A stretch of 64,000 nucleotides of DNA from Aurelia coerulea (Eukaryota; Cnidaria; Scyphozoa; Semaeostomeae; Ulmaridae): contig CM076949.1 in the NCBI GenBank assembly GCA_039566865.1, forward strand, positions 496,001 through 560,000, in the 5' to 3' direction. This document shows positions 1-11,134 of the stretch, one piece after another; the stretch's first letter is position 1; the number at the start of each line of letters is the position of its first letter. The translations under genes and the position numbers were made by a program. The notes under the pieces were generated by a model, which made no database searches, had not been told where the DNA came from, and was given only the letters and a program-made list of their open reading frames with translations.

Positions 1-494
1 GGTTACCTTACCTTTGCTGATTTGCAACTTACATTGCGACCAGCTACGAGGGCCTACTCTAGCTACTAATATTAAATTCTTCCTAAAACTCAGCTACATC
101 ATTACGGCGTCCAATTAGCAGTGAGCGCATGCGATACAAGTCATTGCGGCCTTTACTCCGAGTTTCCGCAAAAACGTTCTTGGCATTTTGCATGACAAAA
201 CAAACTAACTAGCCCTGATCGCTTCCAAATCCTGCATTTTCGCTTTCGGTTAACAATGGTCCGGTCTAGTAGTCGGGCTGTTTGAGGACAATCCATTGAA
301 AACTAAACCACCAAGAATATCTTAGCAAAATTCTGAACAATTTTTAACTGATCTACAAACGCAGAAAGAAGGAAACCAGTGGTCTATAAATCTCTGTGAC
401 TGACTTCCATCTTTTCATATCGCATTAAAACTCGTGCATCTTCAAAATCAAACTTGGCGCAAGTGGCAAATAAGGATGCAAACTGCAACAGTTA

Positions 495-655
495 AAGTGA
501 TGCTGAATTTAGTTGACTTTTCTGACAATTCAATTTAACAACTGAATGTGGATTCAAACTTTCTGCTCAGGCCAAATTTTATTTTCAGATTGTCTGAAAT
601 GGCACTTGGCAGCGTGCACGCAAAGGACCCTAGTGTTGACAATGGCTCGTTAGGC
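495..655 (+). repeat. Half-copy of the foldback element seen at 60777-61009
   Basis: This block runs TTTAGTTGACTTTTCTG, then GGCCAAATTTTATTTTCAGA, a TGTCTGAAA run and CGCAAAGGACCCTAGTGTTG. It matches the right half of the foldback element near 61 kb (TTTAGTTGACTTTTATATC, GCCAAATTTGATTTTCAGAC, GCCCGCAAAGGACCCTGGGTG). Only one arm is recognisable here. Confidence 0.5.
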
Positions 656-1182
656 ATAGCGAACAATCCCTTTTTGGCAGATGGGAGTCTTTCATGGGGG
701 CGGCAAAAATACTTCAAGATTGAAATTGCTCACCATATCAGAAGGGATAACAATGCTGCTGGTGCTGGCCAGAGTTTTTTGGCAAATTAAAGTTGTGCAA
801 ACATCTTCTTGGCATTTTGCATGACAAAACTAACTCTGTCCTGGTAGAGAATCAGGTAGGCTAATAACCAGCCCTTCAGGCTAAACTTTGATAGGACTGA
901 ACCATGGGGGGGGGGGGGTTATTGGCTAAAAAAACCCGCAGGAAAATGTTGGGTGACCACGCCCTTCAAACTCTTGGAAAACACGGAAAATCCCCTTTTT
1001 CAAAATTTTTTGGGAAAAAAGACCTCTTGTCGAAGATTGTGCATATATTTGTAATATAGTTCGTTCAGAAGAGTTCAGAAGAGTAATAAGAAGGTTTGCA
1101 CAATTTGTGCATGGCACTGACTTCTCTTTGGCTCCATGTCTTCTCTGCTCATACGTAAAACAAAAGCGTCTACGATTCCGAC

Positions 1183-1833
1183 TACACGTTTTTTTTTATA
1201 AGAAACTTGGATCAGCACATAGTACTAAAAGTTTCTTAATTTCGCATGAAGATTTCGGTGTTTTAGTAGTAAAAGTTTCTTAATTAGTTTCTTATTTTTT
1301 TGGGCCTAAAATTGCGGTATTGTTCAAAGGTGAGCCTTCTTCTCGAGAAACGGCTTCCATTTTGTATTGACATTGTCATCAAGAAGAAGCCATGCACATC
1401 GAGGCAAAAATTTACAAATTTTGCAGTTAAAAGTCAAGAAAAGACGAAGGCATCTTTGTTAGAGAGACATAGAATAAGAGAGACACACAGATATAACGTT
1501 TTAGAGTTTCTTAACTGTTCTTGAGCGTAGTACTAGAGTTTCTTAAATTTTTGGTCGTCGTAGTACTAGTTTCTCGAGCTGTGACTCTCTCAAAAAGGGC
1601 TTCCATTTTGCATTGACATTGTCATCAAGAAGAAGCCATGCACATCGAGGCAAAAATTTAAATTTTGCAGTTAAAAGTCAAGAAAAGACGAAGGCACCTT
1701 TGTTAGAGAGACATATAGAATAAGAGAGACACACAGATATAACGTTTTAGAGTTTCTTAACTGTTTTCGTAGTACTAGAGTTTCTTAAATTTTTGGTCGT
1801 CGTAGTACTATATAAACCAAAAAAAAACGTGTG
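1183..1833. mobile_element. MITE of the GTTTCTTA family with internal duplication
   Basis: The left end reads TACACGTTTTTTTTTATAAG. The right end (about 1815-1833) reads AACCAAAAAAAAACGTGTG, an imperfect inverted copy. A flanking TA would fit a Tc1/mariner-type target site. Inside, the octamer GTTTCTTA recurs at least six times. A block of roughly 210 bp (from about 1352 and again from about 1598, both starting GGCTTCCATTTTG) is present twice in tandem with few differences. There is no transposase reading frame, so this is non-autonomous. Related copies lie at 15589-15970, 17364-17752 and 18629-19007. Confidence 0.65.
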
Positions 1834-1918
1834 CTACAACATATGACTACACTACAACTAGCACTACAAATGAACCGAACTAGTTACCAGGTCACACATC
1901 TCCATTCCCTCTCTTAAG

Positions 1919-2008
1919 CATGATTCTATTGTGATTCTACTGTGATTCTATTGTGATTCTATTGTGATTCTATTGTGATTCTATTGTGATTATATTGTGA
2001 TTCTATCT
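1919..2008. repeat. 11-bp minisatellite (TGATTCTATTG)n
   Basis: About eight consecutive copies of an 11-bp unit TGATTCTATTG, with single-base variants (CTACTG, TTATATTG). The period is not a multiple of three and no coding function is visible. Confidence 0.85.
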
Positions 2009-2009
2009 G

Positions 2010-3554
2010 AGCCTCCCCTGTTTATTATTTTTTTGTTTTTGCTTTGCTTTTAGTTTTTTAATAATTGTTCTCTTATTTCTTTTGCTTTTTCCATAAATTT
2101 GCTGATTTTCTTTAAGATTTCAATGTCCTTACTTTATATCTCTGCATTTAGGCCCATTTAGTCTCTTTCATTGTTAGAATTCGCTTTATTACTTTTGCAC
2201 TTAAAGACAAATGACGGAGATATAAGGTGATTTAAATCAGGGGCCTGGGCAATCTAAATATAGCCTATTGTATTTCATTGTATTTGGTGATATCGAGAGA
2301 TTAGCAAATCAATTGGACAAATGAAAGCACTCAGCCATCTTTTGTTCTATTTTTAAGACCCAGCAACCATGATCCTTTGTGCGCCGAATGAAAAGCAAGA
2401 CAGAGAGAATTTAGATCAAAAAACCAATTAACACGAAAGTCGACTTTGGCCTTCTTTGCATAATAGGCATTCAATTTCTTTGTCTTTTCTTTTAAAATAA
2501 AATCGATCGATTCCAAATCGAACGATGCGGCGTTTGCTTCGAAAGTCAATCAAGTGGTGGGGTTGAGGATAACTCGTTGAAAATTAAACCATAAAGAATA
2601 TCTTGCTGGCAAAATTCTGCACCATTTTGATGATGAAGTAATATTTAGATCGGAAAGTGACTGACACCCACAAACGCCGAGGAAAACCAGTTAGATGAAC
2701 TAGAAGAGCTGTTGCGAGGCCATGAGGAAGTGGAATGCACAACTCAGAATTTTTTGGGAAGGGGTAGCGGGTAGGGAGGGGAAATTTGCCCGCAACTGTC
2801 CAAATTCTCTAGAAGAAATTTCCATCTTTTCATATCGCAATTTAAAGATTTTAGGTGTGCAACTGCTGCTACTGCTGCAAAGCAAGGCCTGGCTTGGTAT
2901 AATACCCAATGTTCTCTCGTGATTAATTAAATCACGGTGATTTACTGAAAACCGAAGTACCTCCGGCGTGCATGCTTGTTCGGCATGCTCAAAACCTCAA
3001 AACCCATCTCTGTGCTGCAGAATGTTGCAGAATGTTGCAGACCGTCATATCACTGAAAATAAATGGATAAAGACTAAACAAACATTACCTTCTTCCAGCT
3101 GTTTGAGACGAGGAAGCAATTTTCATCCTTGACACTGACATTTCTCTCTCCCGAGAACTGCTGCCACTGCTGTCTCTGTTGTCATGGCTTCTTGGAACGG
3201 TCTTGGCTTGTCTTTGGAATCGAGTTTGGAATTACTTGGCGCAAAGAACAACCAGAACAACACTCTTTGACTTCAGACTACAAATGTGCAACCGAAATAT
3301 TTGTGCGCCGACAGCTTATACCAGTAATAATTCAAGTAACGGCGTATTGGGTTCCTATTGAAGAGAAATCGAGGATAATTGTTGTTTACTGGCAGGGAGG
3401 ACGGGGGTCGATGATGACATTTGTCCTTTTTGAGCCGAGCTTTGAGCCTGTCACGAAGGTGCTGCGATTTCTGACAGCCGTACTTCTTATCGTCCGCTTG
3501 CAAGGGCTTGCAACGTCACACAACTGCTGAGCTCGAAGGATTCCGTTTCAGATG
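2010..3554. other. Interval with no recognised gene
   Basis: Apart from the diverged repeat copy at 2560-2850 I see no coding exon, RNA gene or clear element here. Short ORFs occur on both strands but have no recognisable domains or splice context. Confidence 0.5.
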
Positions 3555-3562
3555 GTTTCAGT

Positions 3563-5581
3563 CAGGCGCGGTCTGGCCCGGGGGGCAAAGTGGCGATCGC
3601 CCCCCGGGCCCTCTGACATGTAAAGTTAAAAAAAAATTACGGGCCCTTTTTGCAAAAGTTGGAAGAGAAATTTATATAATTTGAATTAATGTGGAAGTTC
3701 ATTATCACGTAGAAATGAAGCAATGGGGACTACAGATAAGTTCTTAATCTCTGCAGACAGTTTCATAATATTTCTCTGAAATTTGTCTTTCTGCTAAATT
3801 TGAATTGGCCTTTAAAATAAAAGCAATTCAAAAGTGTTCTCTAATTAGCTGATGTTAGTCATTGTAGGACCCCGAATAAGACTGTAATACCTGCGGGTTA
3901 CGTCAATATCATTCAATTCACTACAAATAGTTTCAGGGACTTCATTGCATGGAGTCCCCCTGCCCCCTTTCTGTCCCATGAACCTGTGAGGACCTGCAAC
4001 CATAAGAGCTTAAATATAGAGTGCAGTTCTCCTGCCCTCCCCCCTATGGTTCCCATGACCTCCTTATAGGTTTTATGTGGAACCCCCATTGTACCATCGC
4101 ATCAGCAAGGCATATTTTAGGGAAATTTGACTAGTGGGCCAGACTAACAACGAGGGCCCACTTCCAGGGGCAAAAAGAGGTACGGGTTTTCCAAGCTAGA
4201 CCCAAAACTCGTAGACCCAAAAGAACTTTGCGTAGAGTCGTAGACCCAGACCAAAACTCTTGGGCTTGACGAAGACCCAGAATATTGAAAGCAGTTTTGT
4301 GATAGGCCCGACATTTTACATGATTAGACCCAAAACGTCAAAATAGACTAAAAGTAGCATATTCTCAGTCAGATCTGTCACAAAACTATCAAGGTTTCCT
4401 TGTCGCTAATGAGCTAATAGCAAAGCATGATGTTGGGAGATACATTCTAAGCCAGAGTAAAGGATCTTTCTTCAAAATTTTTCTCGTGCTCTGATTTATA
4501 GGACAACTGTCACAAAACTATCAAGGTTTCCTTGTCGCTAATGAGCTAATGGCAAGCATGATATCGGGAGATGCATTCTAAGCCAAAGTAAAGGATCTTT
4601 CTTAATTTTCCTCGTGCTCTGATTCATTGGATAACTGTCATAAAGCTATCAAAGTTTTCTTGTCCGCTAATGGCAAGCATGATGCATTCTAAGCCAAAGT
4701 ATGGGATCTTTCTTTAAAATTTTTCTCGTGCTCTGATTTATAGGACAACTGTCACAAAACTATCAAGGTTCCCTTTTCGCTAATGAGCTAATGACAAGCA
4801 TGATATCGGGAGAAGCATTCTAAGCCAAAGTAAAGGATCTTTCTTCAAAAATTTTCCTCATGCTCTGATTCATAGCATAACTGTCACAAAACTATCAAAG
4901 TTTTCTTGTTGCTAATGGTAAGCATGATATTGGGAGATGCATTCTAAGCCAAAGCAAAGAATCTTTCTCCATAAATTTTCCTCTTGCTCTGATTCATTGG
5001 ATAACTGTCATAAAACTATCAAAGTTTTCTTGTCGCTAATGGCAAGCATGATATTGGGTGATGCATTCTAAGCCAAAGTAAAGGTCGTGGCCCCAACAAT
5101 TTTCCAGGGGGCGAATGCGAATTTCGTTCCGACGGGCCTGGTCAATTCAATTTAGAGATTGCAGATACTACGATAAGAAATGAGCGTTGAGAGCGACTAG
5201 TGTCATTACTCTTATTTGCCACACTGGCTTTTATTATCATTTCTAAAGAAATTGTATTTTGGAGCCATGAAGAACCATGAAGAACCATGATGGTATATTA
5301 GGATCTAAGTTAACTGTAAAGAACGTTCGATTGAGATAAAATACGAAACACGCAGAAGGTTTTTCTCAAACAAAAGTTGCTCTTCGTGCTCTTCGGCATA
5401 TTAATAGACAATGGCATGGCATGTCTATTAGTCAATAACTAATATCGACCATGTATCGACTGAGAGTGTTTTTAAGGTGATTCCTTAGTGGGTATTGGGT
5501 AAAAAATTTATCTGCCACACCCTTAACCGGGCCCTTTTCGTTTGCTAGCCCCCCTGCAATTATGGTGCCAGACCGCCCCTG
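3563..5581. mobile_element. Non-autonomous hAT-like DNA transposon with 8-bp target duplication
   Basis: The element starts CAGGCGCGGTCTGGCC and ends GGTGCCAGACCGCCCCTG, imperfect terminal inverted repeats of the form CAGG(G)GCGGTCTGGC. It is flanked on both sides by the identical octamer GTTTCAGT (3555-3562 and 5582-5589). An 8-bp target duplication and CAGGGGCGG-type ends are hallmarks of the hAT superfamily. The roughly 2.0-kb interior has no transposase ORF. About 0.7 kb of it (4375 to about 5085) is a tandem array listed separately. The element was presumably mobilised in trans. Confidence 0.8.
4375..5090. repeat. Six-copy tandem array (about 115-132 bp units) inside the hAT-like element
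   Basis: Units begin at about 4375, 4507, 4635, 4749, 4881 and 5005, each with CTGTCA(C/T)AAA(A/G)CTATCAA. Each then has TTGTCGCTAATG, GCAAGCATGAT, GCATTCTAAGCCAAAGTA and a TTTCTCGTGCTCTGATT stretch. Unit length varies from about 114 to 132 bp through small deletions. The array lies wholly within the transposon and is probably subterminal repeat expansion. It is not a CRISPR array: there are no short repeats with unique spacers. Confidence 0.85.
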
Positions 5582-5589
5582 GTTTCAGT

Positions 5590-7000
5590 GATGTCTTTTT
5601 CTGAATATGAATTTAGAATTTTAGAATTCTTCTTTCTTATAATAGCCTAACACACACAAATAACACAAAATTACATTTGTATGCCTAATTACAGCTATTA
5701 CGAGAATAAACAAACAAAACAGAAACTAGTACTAATATACAAACATCAACAAAACAAAACAAAAAGTAAAAATACGCAGTCAATTAAAGTTAATGAATAG
5801 GACAAAGAAATGCCTTCGCACGTAAATATATAAAATATGCAAGCATGTGTTAAAATTATCAAATACAATAGGCTTAATTTAGCCCTCCATATGCAGCTCT
5901 TGAATTAGCTATTTATCTCCGTCAACTAACTTCGGATGCAATAATTTTTGTTTCAACGTGTCCACATTATTAAAATTTTATTTCTAGAATAAGAGTCTTT
6001 AGATTACGGTTCTTACGGCATTGCGTTTGTAAATATGAAGTTTTGGCTGCAAAAAAGTGGTACCTTTGCATAGTTCATTCGTGGTGAATATCATTGCAAA
6101 ATGAAAGCCTTTTGTCGATAGAAGGCTGAACATCGAACCCATGACGCAATTTTAGACCTCAAAAACGTTTACTACTGAAACACCAAAATTTTCATGACGT
6201 ACGTACAATGGTATAACAATTACTTACATTATGCAAATTACTGGATTAAGATACTGGATTAGGCTCAAATGGTGGAGTTATGCCATGCCAATAGAGCCAT
6301 AGAATAGAGCCATGCCATGTTCTATTTTCAAACCAGAAGCTATATATATCCGCCAATTGTCTTTAAACATTCATATCTTTGTTTATCATCCACATCCCTG
6401 TCATCCCTCCTGTTGCCGTAATTCAATAGCTAAAGAATGAACGGACAAATCTTAAAGCCGAGAACAATAGCTGATGCCATCATAACAAAGTTGGACTTTG
6501 TATATCATCTTGTTAAAATGAATCAAGTTTTTAAATTTAGAATAAGCATGGATGAAAACAGACAAGAGCGTTGAAGGTTGCGCAATCAAAGCTTCAGTTA
6601 AATTAAAATGCACAACATAGAATAAAAATATGAGTATATATGGAAAATTACAGCATGATGAAAGATCATTTGTTCACAAAATGATAATATTAATGGATAT
6701 TCTCTAGAAAAATCCAAACCATATTTTTGCATATTCTTCCACTACTTTGTTGGGTAATTATATCTATGGGTATCATTTCAGTACTATTTTTCAGAGGAAT
6801 CGGTCGGTCTGTCAGCTGTTCTGAAAGGCACTGGACGATCAAAAACAACAATGATAACAACTCAAGAAATTCTACTAAAATCACGCGTCCTCTCTCATAT
6901 TCATAATTCGGTACTAAATTATGCTTAATCCAAAATCACTTTAACATCTGTTGTTTATTGTTATTATTTTTCTTTTGCAGCCACTTCAAAGGGGACCATT
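5590..7000. other. AT-rich interval with no recognised gene
   Basis: No conserved coding exon or clear repeat was seen. One minus-strand ORF (6690-6884) begins with a hydrophobic, signal-like stretch but has no further support. Confidence 0.45.
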
Positions 7001-7002
7001 AT

Positions 7003-7192
7003 GGAAATAAGGTCAACTCGACCTTTTTATGCTATCCCTGCCACTATAATTAGGGTAGATTTTTAACTGGTATTCATTATCGCTTGCATTGCATCTATTT
7101 TATTATATTTTAAACATTGTAAATTTTTCCCTTCGTAGCAAATTGAAACATACATACATACATACATACATACACACATACACACATACATA
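7003..7192 (+). mobile_element. LINE/SINE-type 3' tail ending in an (ACAT)n microsatellite
   Basis: The block runs GGGGACCATTATGGAAATAA, CGACCTTTTTATGCTATCCC, TGCCACTATAATTAGGG, an AT-rich stretch and then (ACAT)n/(ACAC)n. The same order of blocks occurs at about 26265-26460 (GGGACCATTATGGAAACAAG, TTTTAATGCTATCCCTGCCA, then (ACAT)n). Two copies that both end in the same simple repeat are what 5'-truncated non-LTR retrotransposons or their SINE partners leave behind. Confidence 0.6.
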
Positions 7193-7199
7193 ATTACGA

Positions 7200-7640
7200 T
7201 CAAAATAATCAAATCGTGGAATGGGGATGAATGCAACTTTCAATAATGAGCCACCTTAAGTGCAGATCCACCTTAAGCCTAAACCTCCTCCGGTTGGACT
7301 TGCTCGGACTTGCTGCTCTCGGAACCTAAAAATAGAACGGACAACGGACAAGATTCTGTCCGCGGCTTTTCCTTTGAAGTTTTGAATAAGCCAATCACCT
7401 TTTAGAATCATTTTCAAAATCAAATTGTGTCCGGGGGGTTACAGCAACGATTCATTTCTGCACGCGAGATTGAGAAATCACCATCGGTATCAACCTTTTT
7501 TATTCATTAATCCGATTGGAAACAGGACAAAGAGAAGTGCGTTTATCTTTCCAAGTGTGACGAGACGCACTTTTTAGGATTTTTATGAGTTCATTCATTT
7601 GAATATATTTTTCCTTCAAGCTTTGATTATTGAAAAACGA
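7200..7640. other. Interval with no recognised gene
   Basis: Nothing recognised apart from a short pyrimidine-rich CTCTCTCTCTC run near 7660. The retrotransposon remnant may begin in this interval, but I cannot place its edge. Confidence 0.4.
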
Positions 7641-8131
7641 AGGAGAGGGAGGTCTCTTATCTCTCTCTCTCCTTGTGCCTGCTCCACCTGCTCAACCTTG
7701 AAAAGGTACCTGCGGAGGAGAGCACGCAACAATTTTATCTGAAGAAAAAGAATCAAAATATTTGCACGAATCAAAACTTTAGATGTGGGAAAATCACCCC
7801 TATTTCCAAATCAGGCAATCCGACAATGTTCGGCAACTATACCTATCACCACGGTAATTCCTGCTCTGTCAAAAGTTATCTGGAAGATCATTTATAATCA
7901 ACTGTCCTAGTACCTTGAATCGAACGGCCTTTTGTGCCCACATCAGCTTGGGTTTAGACAAGGGAGATCTACGAAACATGCAGTTACCTTACTGTCCAGC
8001 AAAGTATAGACAGAACGTTGAAAAAGGGCTACTTAGTGGTGCTGTCTAGATTGACATCCGTAAAACCTTCGACACAGTACGCCATGCACCTTGCTGGAAA
8101 AATTGCCAAGTTATGGTATAGATGATGTGGA
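7640..8131 (+). pseudogene. Decayed non-LTR retrotransposon reverse transcriptase, 5' part
   Basis: Conceptual translation in shifting frames gives segments typical of non-LTR RT domains: GKITPISKSGNP, then NY(R)PIT with ALSKVIWKIIYNQL, then LGFRQGRSTKHAVTLLSSK, then IDIRK(T/A)FDTVRHA. These correspond to the KSG..NYRPIS, SK..E...., QFGFR.GRST and D..KAFD.V.H motifs. Stops and frameshifts separate them, so it cannot be functional. The sequence is interrupted at 8132 by a TTAA-flanked element. The frame resumes at about 9409 with FRSPLVDQTRNINRGILSVI-like residues. Confidence 0.65.
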
Positions 8132-9408
8132 TTAACCCTATCCAGACTGGGGGGGGGGGGGCTCATTCAGCCCCCCCACCTACTTAACTGAGCACTGCTC
8201 CAAATTGGTTCAACGAACCAGGAAATGATTTTTTGACTTTTAGTTTCTATCCTTTTGAAGTGTGAATTTGTGTGAAATTTTGAAAAAAAAATTTAGGGGG
8301 CCGGGGGGTGGCTGTTTTTTTTCAGAGTGGTCGGGGCCAACTTTTAGGTAAGCTGCTTATGGATGTAATTCCAGATCACCTCATAGTCCTTTGATAATAT
8401 CCTTTTTCATTTGTGAACTTATAATCTGTAAGGTCTCTTTAATTTTTTCCAAGAACAATAGAACAATTATGTGTCACGTGACCTCATCAATGACGTCATC
8501 TTTAAGAAAATGGCAAAAATTAGTTTGCGGACTTTCTGCAAGGATATTTCGACCCCAAATGTTTTACAGCGGCAATAAATAGATTAAAACTGATCAACAG
8601 GGTTGTTTCCACCTAAGCTGTGTAATTTTGTTTGAATTTTGTGCATCATTGGCCGCAAACGGTATAAGATTCCCCGGGGGTATCCTCACATAGTACTACT
8701 AACGGTCAGTTTTCATGCATATCTTGAGAATCTGTTTTACAGTGAGACTTTTTTGACTTGAAAGTGTTTAGTTTGTCAAGATATTATCAAAATTTCACCA
8801 AATAACTATCCTCGACCCCCTTTTTCCCCCTTCCTTCTTCCTTCCAACTCATTTGCTTACTACTGGGAAAAAATGCTGATGTCAGCATTTTTTGCAATAA
8901 TCAAAACAAAAGTTTCAAAAGGAAAAATGAAGTATGCAACGATCACTTATCATCGAAGTAGTTTTCATTGTAAACTATGGAGAAATTCTCTAATATGGCT
9001 GCATTTGTCATTTTTCAGAAAAACAAGATTTTTAATCTCTTTGTCCGCCATCTTGAATTTGCGAAAATCAAATTTTTCACTTTATAAGTATATTTTCACC
9101 TTCTAACAATGCTTTGATAGGCATAATTTGGTTTCATGAATCATTCTTAGAAAATTATAAAGATTTAAAAAAAAGTTGTTTTTTTCATTTTTTTCGTGGA
9201 CACGTGCCAGTTGGTCTTGAATAATTATGACGTCATATCTATTTTTAGAAATTTTTTTATTAGAAATGATAGATCATAAGTACGGCTACCTGCATGGTGA
9301 GTTTCGTCTTCGTAAGTGAAGGAATGGCGATTTTAGAGAGGGGGGGCTGAATGAGCCCCCCCCCCCAGTCTTCTAGTAGCTCAAAAAGCCCAGTCTGGAT
9401 AGGGTTAA
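8132..9408. mobile_element. piggyBac-like non-autonomous element flanked by TTAA
   Basis: The left boundary reads TTAA-CCCTATCCAGACTGGG and the right boundary CCCAGTCTGGATAGGG-TTAA: perfect 16-bp inverted repeats starting CCC and flanked by TTAA on both sides. This is the signature of piggyBac-type insertion. A second, subterminal inverted pair follows (GGGGGCTCATTCAGCCCCCC at the left, GGGGGGCTGAATGAGCCCCC at the right), separated from the right terminal repeat by about 25 bp absent at the left. No transposase ORF is present. It split the older reverse transcriptase remnant. Confidence 0.8.
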
Positions 9409-9490
9409 ATTATTCATTGAATTTTTAATGATTTTCGTTCACCTCTTGTCGATCAAACAAGGAACATCAACAGAGGTATCTTGTCAGTCA
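9409..9490 (+). pseudogene. Continuation of the decayed RT remnant
   Basis: Downstream of the TTAA element the translation gives residues such as FRSPLVDQTRNINRGILS, in keeping with the RT segment after the KAFD motif. It ends near a 13-base G run at about 9487. Confidence 0.45.
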
Positions 9491-9499
9491 TCAAGGGGG

Positions 9500-10278
9500 G
9501 GGGGGGGTACTCAGTTATATTTAGGATATGGGTGCTCATGCTGAGGTACAACGCATCAACCCAAAAAAATAGTTTCTTCCATGAAAATAGACGCAAAAAG
9601 TAATTTTTCCGACCTTCCATACCCAAAAGCTATGAAGTCAGTATCTAAAATCTGCAGAAAAGTACCTACCCTGGGTACCAGAGCCAAAACAAAATTAGTT
9701 TCAACGCGTAGTTTCAAGAGCAATGGACAGAGAAAAGTGATACCTTTGAAGTGGTAAATGAAACCTTAGCAAGGTCAATATTGAAGAAAACATTATACCC
9801 TTGGCTAGATTCATTTCCAATCCTTTCGATCGAGTCAGCATATATCTCAACATTTCTAGTTTGATTTCGAAAATCAATATTTTCATTTACTAAAGGTCGA
9901 TTTGTTTCATTTACTGGTTATTATCGACAAAAATGGGTTGTCAGGATGAAATTCCTACTGCCAAACGCATTGTTTACATCAAAACACGAATTACTCTATA
10001 AGTAACTCTATAAGTAGCTCAAACACTTGCTGAGAATAGCATTTATGATCGTCGCGTACAAATCAGATCGGGGACAGACGAAATAAACACAACATTATAT
10101 TAGCGCTACATTTTTACGAATTTGGTGCCTTAGCTCTTAAAGCATTAGAGGCATAAGAATTAGCTTCCATGATTACATAAAATGTTGATGGACCGTACAT
10201 GTACTTTATGTGCCACTCATGTCGTTAGGCTTGAACATTCACCAAAAAGGGTCAAGGATGGTCCTTTCTCAATGAAAT
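9500..10278. other. Interval with no recognised gene
   Basis: No recognisable coding exon, RNA gene or transposon end was identified. Confidence 0.4.
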
Positions 10279-10814
10279 CAGGGACAGTGCAAAGTTTATT
10301 TTATAACATGGCCACTGCAAAACGCAACGGGGCAACTAATTTTTTGAGCTTGTACAGAACTGGGTCAACACTGTTTACAAAGCAATATGAACGGGGCAGT
10401 AACTTTTACTAATCTCAAGATGCAGTTTGAAATATAAGATGGCTCATTTTCAGGATAAAAATTGTGAATCATGAAAGTCGAGAAATGCTTGGAATTATGA
10501 GCAAGAAAATGAAGCAAAATGTCCTTGTCAGTCGTTTGCAACAACGATTCATCATTCATTTCTCTTCATCTTCAAAGTCGATTTTTTCGTTGACGAAGAC
10601 TCGCAAGGGCAAGAATTGATTTTGTTATGGCCTTTGGCTAATTCATCGGTGGTACTTTACAACATCTGTTGTTCAATACGGGAGGCACTTTTTTAAGGAA
10701 AAGTTGACGGGGCGGTTGGTTTTTTTGCAATAATTTCATACAGGGCGAGCAGATTTTTTGCAAGAATTTTTGTTCTCCACCGGCCATGTAATATAACAAA
10801 TTTTGCACTGTCCC
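10279..10814. mobile_element. Inverted-repeat DNA element starting CAGGGACAGTGC
   Basis: The left end has CAGGGACAGTGCAAAGTTTA followed by TTTTATAACATGGCC. The right end has CGGCCATGTAATATAACAAA followed by TTTTGCACTGTCCCT, so the arms are imperfect inverted repeats of about 35 bp. Flanks CAATGAAA and CAATGTGA resemble an eroded 8-bp target duplication. The hAT assignment is therefore tentative. The roughly 540-bp interior has no transposase. Confidence 0.6.
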
Positions 10815-11134
10815 TCAATGTGAAGATGGGTGTAGCCTTCCACCGCAATTTCTCATAAAATTGGATATGACGGCAGATTTGAGTTTGTATATTTCTGCAA
10901 GCTGAGCAGCAGTGGTAGGTGACCCCCGTCCATCCACAAGGGGAATGTAAACCCCCAGGCTTCCATTGCAACATTTTGTCTCTTTGCTCCATGACTTAAT
11001 TACTTGCAACTGTTGTTAATTACCTACTCAATACATATAACTTCATACCTCAAACCATATGGTATCTGTTTTTGTAAAGGTCCTCCATATAAAGTCTATA
11101 TTTACATTACGCTTAAAGACAGGGTGTGTGCACA

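Larger units (their letters stand above)
240..2850. repeat. Diverged dispersed repeat, two copies (about 240-440 and 2560-2850)
   Basis: Two stretches about 2.3 kb apart share a series of short blocks in the same order: ATCCATTGAAAACTAAACC against CTCGTTGAAAATTAAACC, then AAGAATATCTT, AAAATTCTG, a GTGACTGAC block, and CCATCTTTTCATATCGCA. They look like old copies of one repeat that have diverged by indels. No coding potential was recognised in either. The remaining sequence between them (outside the elements listed separately) shows nothing I can name. An ORF of 133 codons at 3129-3530 has no recognisable domain and is not called. Confidence 0.4.

Noticed and set aside
3129..3530. 133-codon ORF as a gene
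   Set aside because: No recognisable domain, biased cysteine cluster near the start, no splice context, and it lies beside a transposon insertion.
4375..5090. Regularly repeated units that might suggest a CRISPR array
   Set aside because: Units are 114-132 bp and similar along their whole length, without short identical repeats separated by unique spacers, and they sit inside a transposon in an animal genome.
6690..6884. Short minus-strand ORF with a signal-peptide-like start
   Set aside because: Hydrophobic stretches are common in AT-rich random ORFs. There is no conserved mature region, promoter or polyadenylation support.
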